Shown here one piece after another: positions 52,516 through 60,687 of a stretch of 64,000 bases of DNA. The notes under the pieces were generated by a model. The model made no database searches, was not told the origin of the DNA, and saw nothing but the letters and a program-made list of their open reading frames with translations. The stretch is from Henriciella sp. (GTDB lineage Bacteria; Pseudomonadota; Alphaproteobacteria; Caulobacterales; Hyphomonadaceae). Numbering within the stretch: the stretch's first letter is position 1; each line of letters opens with the position of its first letter. Location: positions 1 through 64,000 of the forward strand of contig JABSQA010000004.1 in assembly GCA_013213825.1 (NCBI GenBank), read 5' to 3'. Both the position numbers and the translations under genes were made by a program.

Positions 52516-53082
52516 TTATCGCTTAGCCAAAGAGTCCCGCTGGTCTTGCATCGCTGCCATTTGCGCGCGCAACATTTCCATCATCTCATCACTTGGAGAT
52601 GTTGCGCGGTCGTCGCGCTTTGACTTTCGCGCCAGTGCGCCAGGGGTAAACATGCGCATCGCATTCTCGAACATGTCCATATTTGCGCGCGCTTGCTTTT
52701 CGAACATGGTGAAAGGATTGGCCGTGCCCATAGCTTTGGTCCAGCGTTCCTGACTTTCGGAAAAGCTATTCATGCTCATCTCAAGCCAAGCGGGTAGAAG
52801 ACTTTGTGATCCCGCGCCATAAAAGCCGATCAGCTTTCGCAAGAAATTCACGGGCAGAGCGCCTTCGCCCTTATTCTCTTTTTCGAAAATGATTTGGGTC
52901 AAAACTTGCCGGGTGAGATCTTCACCGGACTTTGCATCCACGACTTCGAAGTTGACTTCGCGCCGCACAAGATCAGACAGGTGATCGAGCGTAACATATG
53001 AGGATGTAGACGTATCATAGAGACGCCGGTTGGCGTACTTTTTAATAATCACGGTGTCAGATTTGCCGTTCGATTTCGCCAT
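52516..53082 (-). CDS. phaR: Polyhydroxyalkanoate synthesis repressor PhaR
   Basis: A 188-residue protein with the PhaR DNA-binding/PHB-binding domains: VIIKKYANRRLYDTSTSSYVTLDHLSDLVRREVNFEVVDAKSGEDLTRQVLTQIIFEKE, then a helical region with SLLPAWLEMSMNSFSESQERWTKAMG. PhaR senses polyhydroxybutyrate granules and represses phasin and PHB genes. It is divergent from phaB with 174 bp between, which contain the palindrome at 53225-53242. Confidence 0.93.
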   Translation of the reverse strand: MAKSNGKSDTVIIKKYANRRLYDTSTSSYVTLDHLSDLVRREVNFEVVDAKSGEDLTRQVLTQIIFEKENKGEGALPVNFLRKLIGFYGAGSQSLLPAWLEMSMNSFSESQERWTKAMGTANPFTMFEKQARANMDMFENAMRMFTPGALARKSKRDDRATSPSDEMMEMLRAQMAAMQDQRDSLAKR

Positions 53083-53214
53083 GACCTGCCCTTTCTTTTT
53101 TCATCGTCCCGAATTCGTGCTCGTCTCGGTAGCGATATCTGCTACTGTCGACCTTTCGACGAATGTAGGACTGCACGGCCTAGGAGGTTCGTGCTTACAT
53201 CGAATTGAGCAGAC

Positions 53215-53242
53215 GCAGCAAATTTTATGCTGCGCAGCATAA
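53215..53242. promoter_or_regulatory. Perfect palindrome before phaB, likely PhaR site
   Basis: TTATGCTGCGCAGCATAA (53225-53242) is a perfect 18-bp palindrome 14 bp before phaB. A further GCAGC half-site starts at 53215 and pairs with GCTGC inside it. PhaR of other alphaproteobacteria is known to bind TGC/GCA-rich CTGC...GCAG repeats, so this is a natural target for the PhaR protein encoded next door. The location near the ribosome site would block transcription or elongation. Confidence 0.6.
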
Positions 53243-53256
53243 CGGGAGAATGGAGC

Positions 53257-53982
53257 ATGTCTAGAACAGCGCTGGTAACCGGAGGGACGCGAGGAATCGG
53301 CCTTGCCATCAGCAACGGTCTTAAGGCTGCAGGCTATACGGTTGCTGCGAATTATGGAGGCAATGAAGAAGCCGCCAAAGCCTGTGAAGCGGCGACCGGA
53401 ATCAAATGCTACAAATTCGATGTTTCAGACTTTGAAGCGGTGGGCGCCGGCATTGCGCAAATTGAGTCCGATCTCGGCGCGATCGATATTGTCGTTAATA
53501 ATGCCGGGATCACCTGGGACGGACCATTCCACAAAATGAGCTATGAGCAATGGCGCAAAGTCATCGCGGTTGATTTGGATTCAGCCTTCAATGTCACGAG
53601 ACAAGTATGGGAAGGCATGCGCGGCCGCGGATTTGGCCGGGTCATCAACATCTCGTCCATTAACGGTCAGAAGGGCCAGTTTGGACAAGTAAACTATTCT
53701 GCGGCTAAGGCGGGCCTGATTGGCTTCAGCAAGGCGCTCGCGCAAGAAGGGGCCAAAAAAGGGATCACGGTGAACACAGTGTGTCCCGGTTACATTGATA
53801 CTGAAATGGTCCGCGCGGTGCCGGAAAATGTTCTCGAGAGCATTATCTCGACCATTCCTGTTGGACGTCTCGGCAAAGCTGAAGAGATTGCCGCGATGTG
53901 CGTCTATTTGGCGAGCGATGATGCCGCTTTCATCACCGGCGCAACAATGACTGTGAATGGCGCGCAATATATTGCGGGCTAG
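53257..53982 (+). CDS. phaB: Acetoacetyl-CoA reductase
   Basis: Reduces acetoacetyl-CoA to (R)-3-hydroxybutyryl-CoA with NADPH, the second step of polyhydroxybutyrate synthesis. The 241-residue short-chain dehydrogenase has ALVTGGTRGIGLAIS, VVNNAGITWDGPFHKM, INISSINGQKGQFGQVNYSAAKAG (catalytic Ser, Tyr and Lys) and a C-terminal GATMTVNGAQYIAG ending typical of PhaB. ATG at 53257 with GGAG upstream is chosen over an in-frame start at 53227. phaA and phaC are not in the window. Confidence 0.93.
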   Translation: MSRTALVTGGTRGIGLAISNGLKAAGYTVAANYGGNEEAAKACEAATGIKCYKFDVSDFEAVGAGIAQIESDLGAIDIVVNNAGITWDGPFHKMSYEQWRKVIAVDLDSAFNVTRQVWEGMRGRGFGRVINISSINGQKGQFGQVNYSAAKAGLIGFSKALAQEGAKKGITVNTVCPGYIDTEMVRAVPENVLESIISTIPVGRLGKAEEIAAMCVYLASDDAAFITGATMTVNGAQYIAG

Positions 53983-54746
53983 TTGGTCGTAAGCGTTTGC
54001 AAGTGTAAAGGATGGCGGAGCGTGAGCGTACCCTCTGTGAGCCAGCCGCGCAATTCGACCGACGTGCCATCTGCGATGCCGCAAGCGGAGACAGCATCGC
54101 GGTCAATGCTCAACGTGATGACGGCACCTTGAAGACGTCTTAGGCAGGCCGGCGGGAATCGGCTTGGCTCCGCCGTCACAAAACGCTTGCCAAGCTGCGC
54201 TGTCACAATCACAAATCCACTTTGGTCCTCTTCAATCTCAGCCACGTCGGTCCGCCTATAGTCAGGCAAGGCCCAGAGCCCGAGCCTGTCTTGGCGCGCC
54301 ATCTGTTCAGCGGTCGCGAGCTCTTGCGCACGCGCGGACGTGCTCGGATAGAGACGCAGCCGCGCCCCGCCACGGGCGATCATTTCGCGGTTCAGCCAAA
54401 GTGTGTCGCCTGTGGCGTCGACCGTCACAACATGCGCCAAGGCGCGGTCATATCGATCGCGCGTCACACCCGGATAAAAGAGGCGCACCCGACGCCCCAG
54501 CGCCATGTCTTCGAGCAAACGGGCACTTTCGCCCGCATAAGGCTCAGGCGATCCATCGCGCGCAGACAAAACCGGTGCTGTGATTGAGATCAAACGAACG
54601 CGCTGTCCTGTGTCAAGGATCAGACCATCGCCATCAATAACTTTCGTGACCCGACCGACTTCGCCAGGCTGCATATCTGGCAACGGACTCTTTGGCGCGC
54701 ACGCGGCCACGAACATGCAAAACCCCCAAACACCCCACCGACCCAT
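53979..54746 (-). CDS. Thermonuclease-like lipoprotein
   Basis: A 255-residue protein with a lipoprotein signal (lipobox VAACA). The staphylococcal-nuclease domain (about 30-165) begins GRVTKVIDGDGLILDTGQRVRLISITAPV and continues with GESARLLEDM and RDRYDRALAHV. The Asp and the two arginines of the SNase active site have plausible counterparts; Glu43 lies in the ITAPV segment, which here lacks the usual PE glutamate, so activity is uncertain. A second beta-rich region follows (LRRLQGAVITLSIDRD). It overlaps the end of phaB by 4 bp, convergent. Confidence 0.82.
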   Translation of the reverse strand: MGRWGVWGFCMFVAACAPKSPLPDMQPGEVGRVTKVIDGDGLILDTGQRVRLISITAPVLSARDGSPEPYAGESARLLEDMALGRRVRLFYPGVTRDRYDRALAHVVTVDATGDTLWLNREMIARGGARLRLYPSTSARAQELATAEQMARQDRLGLWALPDYRRTDVAEIEEDQSGFVIVTAQLGKRFVTAEPSRFPPACLRRLQGAVITLSIDRDAVSACGIADGTSVELRGWLTEGTLTLRHPLHLQTLTTN

Positions 54747-54792
54747 TCATCCTCTTCAATCTGCTCCCGCAATCGCTTATGCCTCAGTATAC

Positions 54793-54869
54793 GGTCCCGT
54801 AGCTCAGCAGGATAGAGCAACAGATTCCTAATCTGTAGGTCGCGCGTTCGAATCGCGCCGGCATCGCCA
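54793..54869 (+). tRNA. tRNA-Arg (anticodon CCT)
   Basis: A 77-base cloverleaf with encoded CCA. Anticodon stem and loop CAGAT-TCCTAAT-CTG-like (loop TTCCTAA, anticodon CCT) read AGG arginine codons. The D-arm AGCTCAGCAGGATAGAGC and the T-arm with GTTCGAAT are standard. The acceptor stem pairs GGTCCCG with CGGCATC, giving one C-C mismatch (position 4 with 69) and one G-U pair, which is unusual. Confidence 0.9.
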
Positions 54870-54898
54870 ATTATTTGAGCGTGGATGAGCGTGTATGC

Positions 54899-55417
54899 TC
54901 AAGACGATCCATTCGTGACGTGACAGGATTTCGCGAAATAGGTGAAGGCGTCATCGACTGGGGGGAGATCGATTGCGATCTTGTCGCCGAGCGGTTCTTT
55001 GACGACAAAGTCGGCATTCTTGATCACGGCATTGAAGAGCATGCGCGCGGTTTTCATTTGGCGGTTTTGGATGGTCCGGGTTTCACGAACATGAGTCCAC
55101 ATGACATGCTCGACTTTGCGTCCCTCGATCGCCAGACTGCTGCGGCGGGCTTTGTATCGGATGGACCCGCCATGCGATGTGCGACTTACCATGGGTTCGA
55201 AGATGATAGTCGACTTTAATCCATGCTGGTCGCTGCAGGAAAAGCGCACTTCCGGCGCGTTGGGATCCGTGGTTCGGACAGAGAGAAAAGCGTAATTTTG
55301 ATCGAGTCCGACAGAGCCTCGAACATCGAGTTCCATTTGCCCTGAATAAAGTTTCCATCCATCTGCGAAGGCGCTGGGCGCTAAGCAGATGACAAAGCAA
55401 ATGAAAAATAAGCGCAT
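54899..55417 (-). CDS. Hypothetical secreted protein
   Basis: A 172-residue protein with a signal peptide (MRLFFICFVICLAPSAFA). The mature part is beta-rich (GWKLYSGQMELDVRG, NYAFLSVRTTD, RFSCSDQHGLKSTIIFEP) with cysteines near 61 and 166 that may form a disulfide. No family is recognised. It ends about 30 bp downstream of the tRNA on the opposite strand. A role outside the cytoplasm is the only safe inference. Confidence 0.65.
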   Translation of the reverse strand: MRLFFICFVICLAPSAFADGWKLYSGQMELDVRGSVGLDQNYAFLSVRTTDPNAPEVRFSCSDQHGLKSTIIFEPMVSRTSHGGSIRYKARRSSLAIEGRKVEHVMWTHVRETRTIQNRQMKTARMLFNAVIKNADFVVKEPLGDKIAIDLPPVDDAFTYFAKSCHVTNGSS

Positions 55418-55627
55418 TGATTTGTCCCCGTCTGTTATGCAGGGCCATTAATCATGAGAGTCTCGAATAATACAATATAGATGGCAAAATATTGCGCTCG
55501 CATTTTGGCAGCGCGAGCCAGTCTGGCGGTTACCCCCACCTCGCCCGTGCGCCTGCATTAAACCCCCCTTTACCCAAGCCGGTCATCATCTCCGCATAAA
55601 TATAAGAGCTTGTTTTGGAGATTATGG

Positions 55628-56104
55628 ATGTTGCGTGCAGCTATATTAGCGCTCGCGCTTACCGGTTTGGGCGTGGCCCCAGCCGGAGCGGCGGGCTTGA
55701 CGGCAGTTCAAACAGTTGAAGTGGCGACGGTAAGTGTCGATGCCTCCGGGGCAGAGCAGCTTTCTTTCGCTCCTGCCACCGATGTCGAGCCGGGCGAGCA
55801 AGTTCGGTATCGCTTGGCTTTCACAAATGAAGGCGATGCGCCGGCGGAAGGGGTCAGTTTGGTCATGCCTGTCCCTGGCGAAGTCACTTTATTGGAAGAC
55901 ACGATTGAAGGGGCCGCGAGCGCCGTAATGTTCTCGGCTGATAATGGCGACAGTTTCGCCCTGCGCACAGCCACACTGATCGCGGACGGCGACCGTATGC
56001 GAGTCGCGACGGCGGCTGAGATTACGCACATTAAATGGGATTTTGCCGAACCGGTCGCCGCGGGTGCGTCGGGGGCGATCAGCTTTATGGCGGTGCTGAA
56101 CTAG
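55628..56104 (+). CDS. Exported protein with DUF11-like domain
   Basis: A 158-residue protein with a signal peptide ending GAAG. The mature part resembles a DUF11 (conserved repeat) beta-sandwich: VEPGEQVRYRLAFTNEGDAPAEGVSLVMPVPGEVTLLEDTIEG. Such domains occur in surface proteins. ATG at 55628 follows GGAG by about seven bases. A strong terminator stands immediately downstream at 56128-56157, so it is likely monocistronic. Confidence 0.78.
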   Translation: MLRAAILALALTGLGVAPAGAAGLTAVQTVEVATVSVDASGAEQLSFAPATDVEPGEQVRYRLAFTNEGDAPAEGVSLVMPVPGEVTLLEDTIEGAASAVMFSADNGDSFALRTATLIADGDRMRVATAAEITHIKWDFAEPVAAGASGAISFMAVLN

Positions 56105-56127
56105 CGTTTGACGCCGAACTAAAACTA

Positions 56128-56157
56128 AAGCCCCGGACGGACTGTCTGGGGCTTTTG
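56128..56157. terminator. Rho-independent terminator, probably bidirectional
   Basis: The stem AAGCCCCGGAC / GTCTGGGGCTT (11 pairs including one G-T) surrounds a five-base loop and is followed by TTTTGCTTTGG on the plus strand. It lies between the convergent stops of the genes ending at 56104 and 56165, so it can serve both. Confidence 0.85.
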
Positions 56158-56164
56158 CTTTGGC

Positions 56165-57073
56165 TTAAGCGTAATAGTTCAGCTTCAGTCCTGGTTCAGG
56201 CCAGCGGCATTTGGCCAGCTTCCCTGTGCCGGACAGCGTAACCCAAGCCTCGTTCATGCCATCTTCGCCAAAACAGATATTGGTCACAAAGGGATCAGGG
56301 AAGGCGATATGACTATGATCTCCGTCCGGCGTAATCGTCGTAATGCCACCATTCATAATGGTTGCGACGCAGACATTGCCCGCGGCTGAAACGGCGAGGC
56401 TGTCGAAATATTGTAGACCCGGCATGGTGGCGACGACACGGCCCAAATTGAATGGACTGGCGCGCTCAATCTCGCCTGGCGCGCTGAGGTCGAAGGCCCA
56501 GAGTCGCGCGGTCATTGTGTCCGCCATATAGATCGTCTTTTCATCCGGCGACAGGCCGACACCATTAGGAGACGTATGGTGATGATCCAGCTCAACGGCT
56601 TCCGAGGCGCCATTGGCGAGGAAAAAGAGGCCGCCAAAGTCGCGTTGGCGGGGATAGGTTTTGCCATGGTCGGTGAAATAGAGATTGCCATCCTTATCGA
56701 AGACCAAATCGTTCGGGCCTTTCAGTTGATGGCCTTCAACCGTGTCTAAGACGCGCTCGACTTTCCCGGTCGCGAGGTCAATGCGCTCTATCCGGCCGCC
56801 GGAATAATCGTCTGGACAATGACCAGGGATGAGCAAGCCATCGCGTTGATGAAACTTGAAGCCGCCATTATTGCAGATCCATAGCGCCCCATCCGGCCCG
56901 ATCGCGGCGCCATTGGGCCCACCGCCAGTTTCAGCAATTACTTCTGAGCGGCCATCGCCCCAAATTCTGGTGATGCACCCTTTGGCGATTTCGACCAGGA
57001 TGATCGAGCCATCCTCCATCCAGACGGGACCTTCTGGGAAAGCCAGCCCTTCTGCGACAGTCTCAAATTCCAT
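56165..57073 (-). CDS. SMP-30/gluconolactonase/LRE family protein
   Basis: A 302-residue six-bladed beta-propeller hydrolase. It starts with LAFPEGPVWMEDGSIILVEI (the glutamate metal ligand of the family) and has GGGPNGAAIGPDGALWICNNGGFKF, GPNDLVFDKDGNLYFTDHGKTYP and HHTSPNGVGLSPDEKTIY, with Asn and Asp positions expected for the divalent-metal site. Members hydrolyse sugar or other lactones. The substrate is unknown. It is preceded by DHFR on the same strand after about 60 bp. Confidence 0.92.
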   Translation of the reverse strand: MEFETVAEGLAFPEGPVWMEDGSIILVEIAKGCITRIWGDGRSEVIAETGGGPNGAAIGPDGALWICNNGGFKFHQRDGLLIPGHCPDDYSGGRIERIDLATGKVERVLDTVEGHQLKGPNDLVFDKDGNLYFTDHGKTYPRQRDFGGLFFLANGASEAVELDHHHTSPNGVGLSPDEKTIYMADTMTARLWAFDLSAPGEIERASPFNLGRVVATMPGLQYFDSLAVSAAGNVCVATIMNGGITTITPDGDHSHIAFPDPFVTNICFGEDGMNEAWVTLSGTGKLAKCRWPEPGLKLNYYA

Positions 57074-57132
57074 GCTACATCCTCCGGCCTGTATTTAGCC
57101 AGTGTGCCGCGGGTGTGCGATGTCAGCAAGCG

Positions 57133-57654
57133 TTACGCGAGGCGATCCAGCGTTCGAATGGTGAAGGCGAACTCATTCTTCTCGCTTGCGTCTATATGCT
57201 GTGCTGCGACTTGTTTGAATTCGGTTTCGTCAAAGTCGGGAAAGTAGGCGTCGCCATCTATAGAGGTTTCGACTTCTGTAATGTAAAGTCGGTCGGCCAT
57301 GGGCAGGGCTTCGGCATACACGGCGCTGCCGCCGGTTACGAAAATCTCTGACTTGCCGCTGGCGCGAGCGAGCGACCGTGCCGTTTCGACGGCGGCTAAG
57401 GTTGAGGTGAACACGCGTGCTTGTGTAGCGGCATATTGGGCGTCACGGCTGAGCACGATATTGTCGCGGCCAGGCAGAGGTTGGCGCGGCAAACTCTCCC
57501 AAGTCTTGCGCCCCATAATGACGGGGCAACCTTTCGTGGTGCGCTTAAAGTGTTTGAGGTCGTCTGACAGTCGCCAGGGCAGGTCATTGTCTCGCCCAAT
57601 GACGCCATTTTGTGCTCGGGCGACGATCAAACACAGCTTCACATCTGCACTCAC
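57133..57654 (-). CDS. folA: Dihydrofolate reductase
   Basis: A 173-residue enzyme reducing dihydrofolate to tetrahydrofolate with NADPH. Motifs are LIVARAQNGVIGRDNDLPWRLSDDLKHFK (substrate and NADPH contacts, catalytic acidic residue), GCPVIMGRKTWESLP, and EIFVTGGSAVYAEAL. GTG at 57654 is chosen with GAGGAG upstream; the frame extends in-frame to 57723 but that part has no homology. No thymidylate synthase (thyA) is adjacent. Confidence 0.93.
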   Translation of the reverse strand: MSADVKLCLIVARAQNGVIGRDNDLPWRLSDDLKHFKRTTKGCPVIMGRKTWESLPRQPLPGRDNIVLSRDAQYAATQARVFTSTLAAVETARSLARASGKSEIFVTGGSAVYAEALPMADRLYITEVETSIDGDAYFPDFDETEFKQVAAQHIDASEKNEFAFTIRTLDRLA

Positions 57655-57747
57655 AAGCTTCTCCTCAGCGGCACTTGCGCTAGTTGCTGGCCTTAAGCGC
57701 GTTTGCCGCTTAAGAGCAAGCATCAGTTTATGACGATAGGAACATCC

Positions 57748-58494
57748 ATGTTGATCGAGATCTGGGATGCATTTGTTGGCATTTTGACCAATAACCGACC
57801 TGGCTTGTTATTGCCTGTCTTGCTTGGTCTTGTGGTCTCGGTTGCGATTCTGTGGCGCTTGGGCGGACGGCTCTGGGCGATCATTTATGTGATGATGATC
57901 CCGTTCTTGAATTGGTCTTTCGGGGTTGTCCCAAACATCCAATTTGTTGGGCCTTGGGTCGAGACGACAGATACGATGTTCTCACTTATCTTTCCGTCCG
58001 ATGTTCCAAATCCAGCTGGATTGATGCTGCACCCTCTGACGCTGGTCACGGGATTGGTTTTTGTCATTCGCGATTTCGTTCAGCGCGAAATGGGGCAGTG
58101 GGTTTTGCTGGCCATGGCGATGGCGCTGTGTTGGTCCATGTATTACGCTTGGATCGTGATTGTCATCGCCTCGGGCCTGGCCTTTTTCGTCTCCGAATTC
58201 TTCGATTGGCTGCTCTTCACATTCACCAAGATGAAACTGTCCAAGCGGATCCTTTATTCCAGTGCCGTGGCGACACCGATCGATACGACCATATTCCTGT
58301 ACGGCGCGGATCTCGCCAAACAAATGCAATTGGATATGGACCCTGGCAATACGCTTACGCTGGCCAATTGGATTGTCTTTGTGATCGGCAAAATGATTGG
58401 CGCCTTCGTGGTCTCAGACATGATCCGGCGCCGTGAAAATGCCGGCATAACGGATCCATATGAAAACCAACCGGCGCATTCTGCGGCGCTTTAG
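57748..58494 (+). CDS. VUT family transporter (queuosine precursor transporter-like)
   Basis: A 248-residue membrane protein with six or seven helices. The middle part RDFVQREMGQWVLLAMAMALCWSMYYAWIVIVIASGLAFFVSEFFDWLLFTF and a later SSAVATPIDTTIF segment match the VUT (DUF165/YhhQ) family, whose members import queuosine precursors. ATG at 57748 follows AGGA and is preferred to an in-frame ATG at 57730. The stop overlaps the convergent glutamate-synthase-like gene. Confidence 0.8.
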   Translation: MLIEIWDAFVGILTNNRPGLLLPVLLGLVVSVAILWRLGGRLWAIIYVMMIPFLNWSFGVVPNIQFVGPWVETTDTMFSLIFPSDVPNPAGLMLHPLTLVTGLVFVIRDFVQREMGQWVLLAMAMALCWSMYYAWIVIVIASGLAFFVSEFFDWLLFTFTKMKLSKRILYSSAVATPIDTTIFLYGADLAKQMQLDMDPGNTLTLANWIVFVIGKMIGAFVVSDMIRRRENAGITDPYENQPAHSAAL

Positions 58495-60077
58495 GCCGGC
58501 GCAAAACTGTCCGCTTGAGCGCGCTGCCAATCCGCAGCGAAATGCGTCGCAGCGGCATCGTCGCGAAGCACGCCAGGGGCGAGCAATTCATAGGCGAGAT
58601 CGGCTGGAACCGCTTTGTCTTCGGTGATGCGGTGAATGATGTGATGGGGCTCCAACTCGGACGGATGCTGGCATCCTGCCGCCCCCACCACTTCCATCAA
58701 AGCGGCAACCGTATTCTTGTGGAAGTGATAGACCCGTTCTGCTTTATCGGCGACGACCAGACCGCGTTGGCGGCCCGGGTCTGAGGTCGCAATACCGGTC
58801 GGGCAAGTATTGTTGTGGCAGTGGAGCGATTGAATACAGCCAAGCGAGAACATAAAGCCTCGGGCGGTGTTGATCCAATCTGCCCCGAGCGCGAGGGAGG
58901 CGGCCATATTGAAGGCTGAGACTTGCTTGCCGCTGGCGGCCAGCTTGATGTCATCTTTCAAACCGCACCCGACCAAAGCGTTGCGGGCAAAGACGAGACC
59001 TTGGCGCAGCGGGGCGCCGACATGATCCAGAAACTCACCGGGTGCCGCGCCAGTGCCGCCCTCAGCACCATCAATCACGATAAAGTCGGCCCGCTGACCG
59101 GTTTCCAGCATGGCTTTGCAAATGGCCAAAAACTCCCAGCGATTGCCGATACAGAGTTTGAACCCAACGGGCTTGCCACCGGAGAGGTCGCGCAGCTGAT
59201 CGATGAAATTGAGCATATCTTTGGGCGTTGAGAAAGCCGTATGGTGCGGTGGCGAATAGCAGGTCTGCCCGACCGGTATGCCGCGGGCTTCAGCAATTTC
59301 TGGGGTCACTTTAGCGCCAGGCAAGACTCCGCCATGGCCAGGCTTGGCGCCTTGGCTGAGTTTGACCTCGATCATTTTGACTTGGTCGAGCTGCGCATTC
59401 TCTTCAAACTGGGCTGGATCAAATCCACCATCTGAGGCGCGGCAACCGAAATAACCTGAGCCGAGCTCCCAGACCAAATCGCCACCCCCCGCGCGGTGAT
59501 AGCGTGAAACGCCGCCTTCGCCGCTATCGTGAAAGAAGCCACCTTTCGCGGCGCCGCGATTTAGGGCTTCGATGGCATGCGCGCCGAGCGAGCCGAAGCT
59601 CATCGCTGAGATGTTTAGCACGCTGGCAGAATAAGGTTTGGCCGTGCCGGGTGCGCCGACTAAAATCCGCGGATTGTCATCCTCTGGATGATTGGCGGCG
59701 ATCGAGTGCGCGAGCCATTCATAAGGCGGGTTCTCAATGTCGAGATGACTGCCAAACGGTTCCACCGATGAGACATTCTTGGCCCGCCGATAAATCATCG
59801 CGCGCTCTTCATGATTGAATGGACGACCTTCGGTCTGACTTTCCACCATATACGAGCGGAAGAATGGCCGCATCGCTTCGGCCAACCACCGCATGCGCCC
59901 CAGAATCGGAAAATTCCGCCACAGCGTGTGCTGGGTTTGGGCAAGATCAAACAAGCCGACAAGCACGAGTCCACCAAACAGCAGGGCGGGGACAATCAGC
60001 CAAGGCGTAGACACCGCTCCGGCAACACTCAGCGCGCACAAAGCGATAATAACAAGAAACGGAATGAATCGGATCAT
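58491..60077 (-). CDS. FMN-binding glutamate synthase family protein
   Basis: A 528-residue protein with two N-terminal membrane helices (residues 1-45) and the central FMN/glutamate synthase domain (GltB-like): LNISAMSFGSLGAHAIEALN, GKPVGFKLCIGNRWEFLAICKAM, VIDGAEGGTGAAPGEF and the cysteine-rich CIQSLHCHNNTCPTGIATSDP. These are hallmarks of the archaeal-type glutamate synthase subfamily that lacks the amidotransferase domain, so the nitrogen donor is probably free ammonia or another subunit. It is followed by the cbrC-like gene downstream of a start on the same strand. Confidence 0.9.
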   Translation of the reverse strand: MIRFIPFLVIIALCALSVAGAVSTPWLIVPALLFGGLVLVGLFDLAQTQHTLWRNFPILGRMRWLAEAMRPFFRSYMVESQTEGRPFNHEERAMIYRRAKNVSSVEPFGSHLDIENPPYEWLAHSIAANHPEDDNPRILVGAPGTAKPYSASVLNISAMSFGSLGAHAIEALNRGAAKGGFFHDSGEGGVSRYHRAGGGDLVWELGSGYFGCRASDGGFDPAQFEENAQLDQVKMIEVKLSQGAKPGHGGVLPGAKVTPEIAEARGIPVGQTCYSPPHHTAFSTPKDMLNFIDQLRDLSGGKPVGFKLCIGNRWEFLAICKAMLETGQRADFIVIDGAEGGTGAAPGEFLDHVGAPLRQGLVFARNALVGCGLKDDIKLAASGKQVSAFNMAASLALGADWINTARGFMFSLGCIQSLHCHNNTCPTGIATSDPGRQRGLVVADKAERVYHFHKNTVAALMEVVGAAGCQHPSELEPHHIIHRITEDKAVPADLAYELLAPGVLRDDAAATHFAADWQRAQADSFAPA

Positions 60078-60096
60078 GCTCTACGGCTTAGAACGC

Positions 60097-60669
60097 TCAA
60101 TCCAAATCTACAACGGCGCGATAGACATGGCCTTCAACGGATTGAAAGATCAGCAAATAGTCAGTCGGTCCGTCCAAAGTCTCAACGGGCCAGATTGCGG
60201 TCCAAGCGGCTTGCATAGCCTGCCAGATTTGGGGGTTGGCGATCAAAGCTTCATCATTGCCGGCGCCGATCCAAGCCATGGGCAGGCCATCATGAACGGG
60301 CCAATCGAATGGATTGTAACTCGCGACCGAAGGTGTGCGCAGCATCAATACATCATGTGTCTCGTCGCTCACCTCCTCTTCCAATTCGATATCTTGCAAA
60401 CTGTAGGAGTCGATCGACCAATCGGGATGTTTGGCCCGCAGCGCCCGCGTTTCCGCATCATCGCGTTGTTTGAGAAACGCCCCAATTCGCCCGGCATGCA
60501 AGCATCGGGCGCATACAGATGGACTTGTGCCCGATGTGTAGATCACACCCTTATAGAGCCAAATGGCGGTTTGGCCGCAGACGTCGCAATCTTCGTCTGA
60601 ACGTTCAAACTGCCCGTGCTTGGCGTCATACGCGCCTGGATAGAATCGAAAAAAGGGGGCGTCCGTCAT
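60097..60669 (-). CDS. CbrC family protein (UPF0167)
   Basis: A 190-residue protein with two CxxC pairs (CDVCGQ and CARCLHAG) that should bind zinc, followed by EEEVSDETHDVLMLRTPSVASYNPFDWPVHDGLPMAWIGAG, the pattern of the CbrC family. The family is found in enterobacterial colicin-resistance contexts and elsewhere; its biochemical role is unknown. It lies just upstream of the glutamate synthase-like gene on the same strand, 20 bp apart. Confidence 0.82.
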   Translation of the reverse strand: MTDAPFFRFYPGAYDAKHGQFERSDEDCDVCGQTAIWLYKGVIYTSGTSPSVCARCLHAGRIGAFLKQRDDAETRALRAKHPDWSIDSYSLQDIELEEEVSDETHDVLMLRTPSVASYNPFDWPVHDGLPMAWIGAGNDEALIANPQIWQAMQAAWTAIWPVETLDGPTDYLLIFQSVEGHVYRAVVDLD

Positions 60670-60687
60670 GCGTTCACCCCCTTTAGA

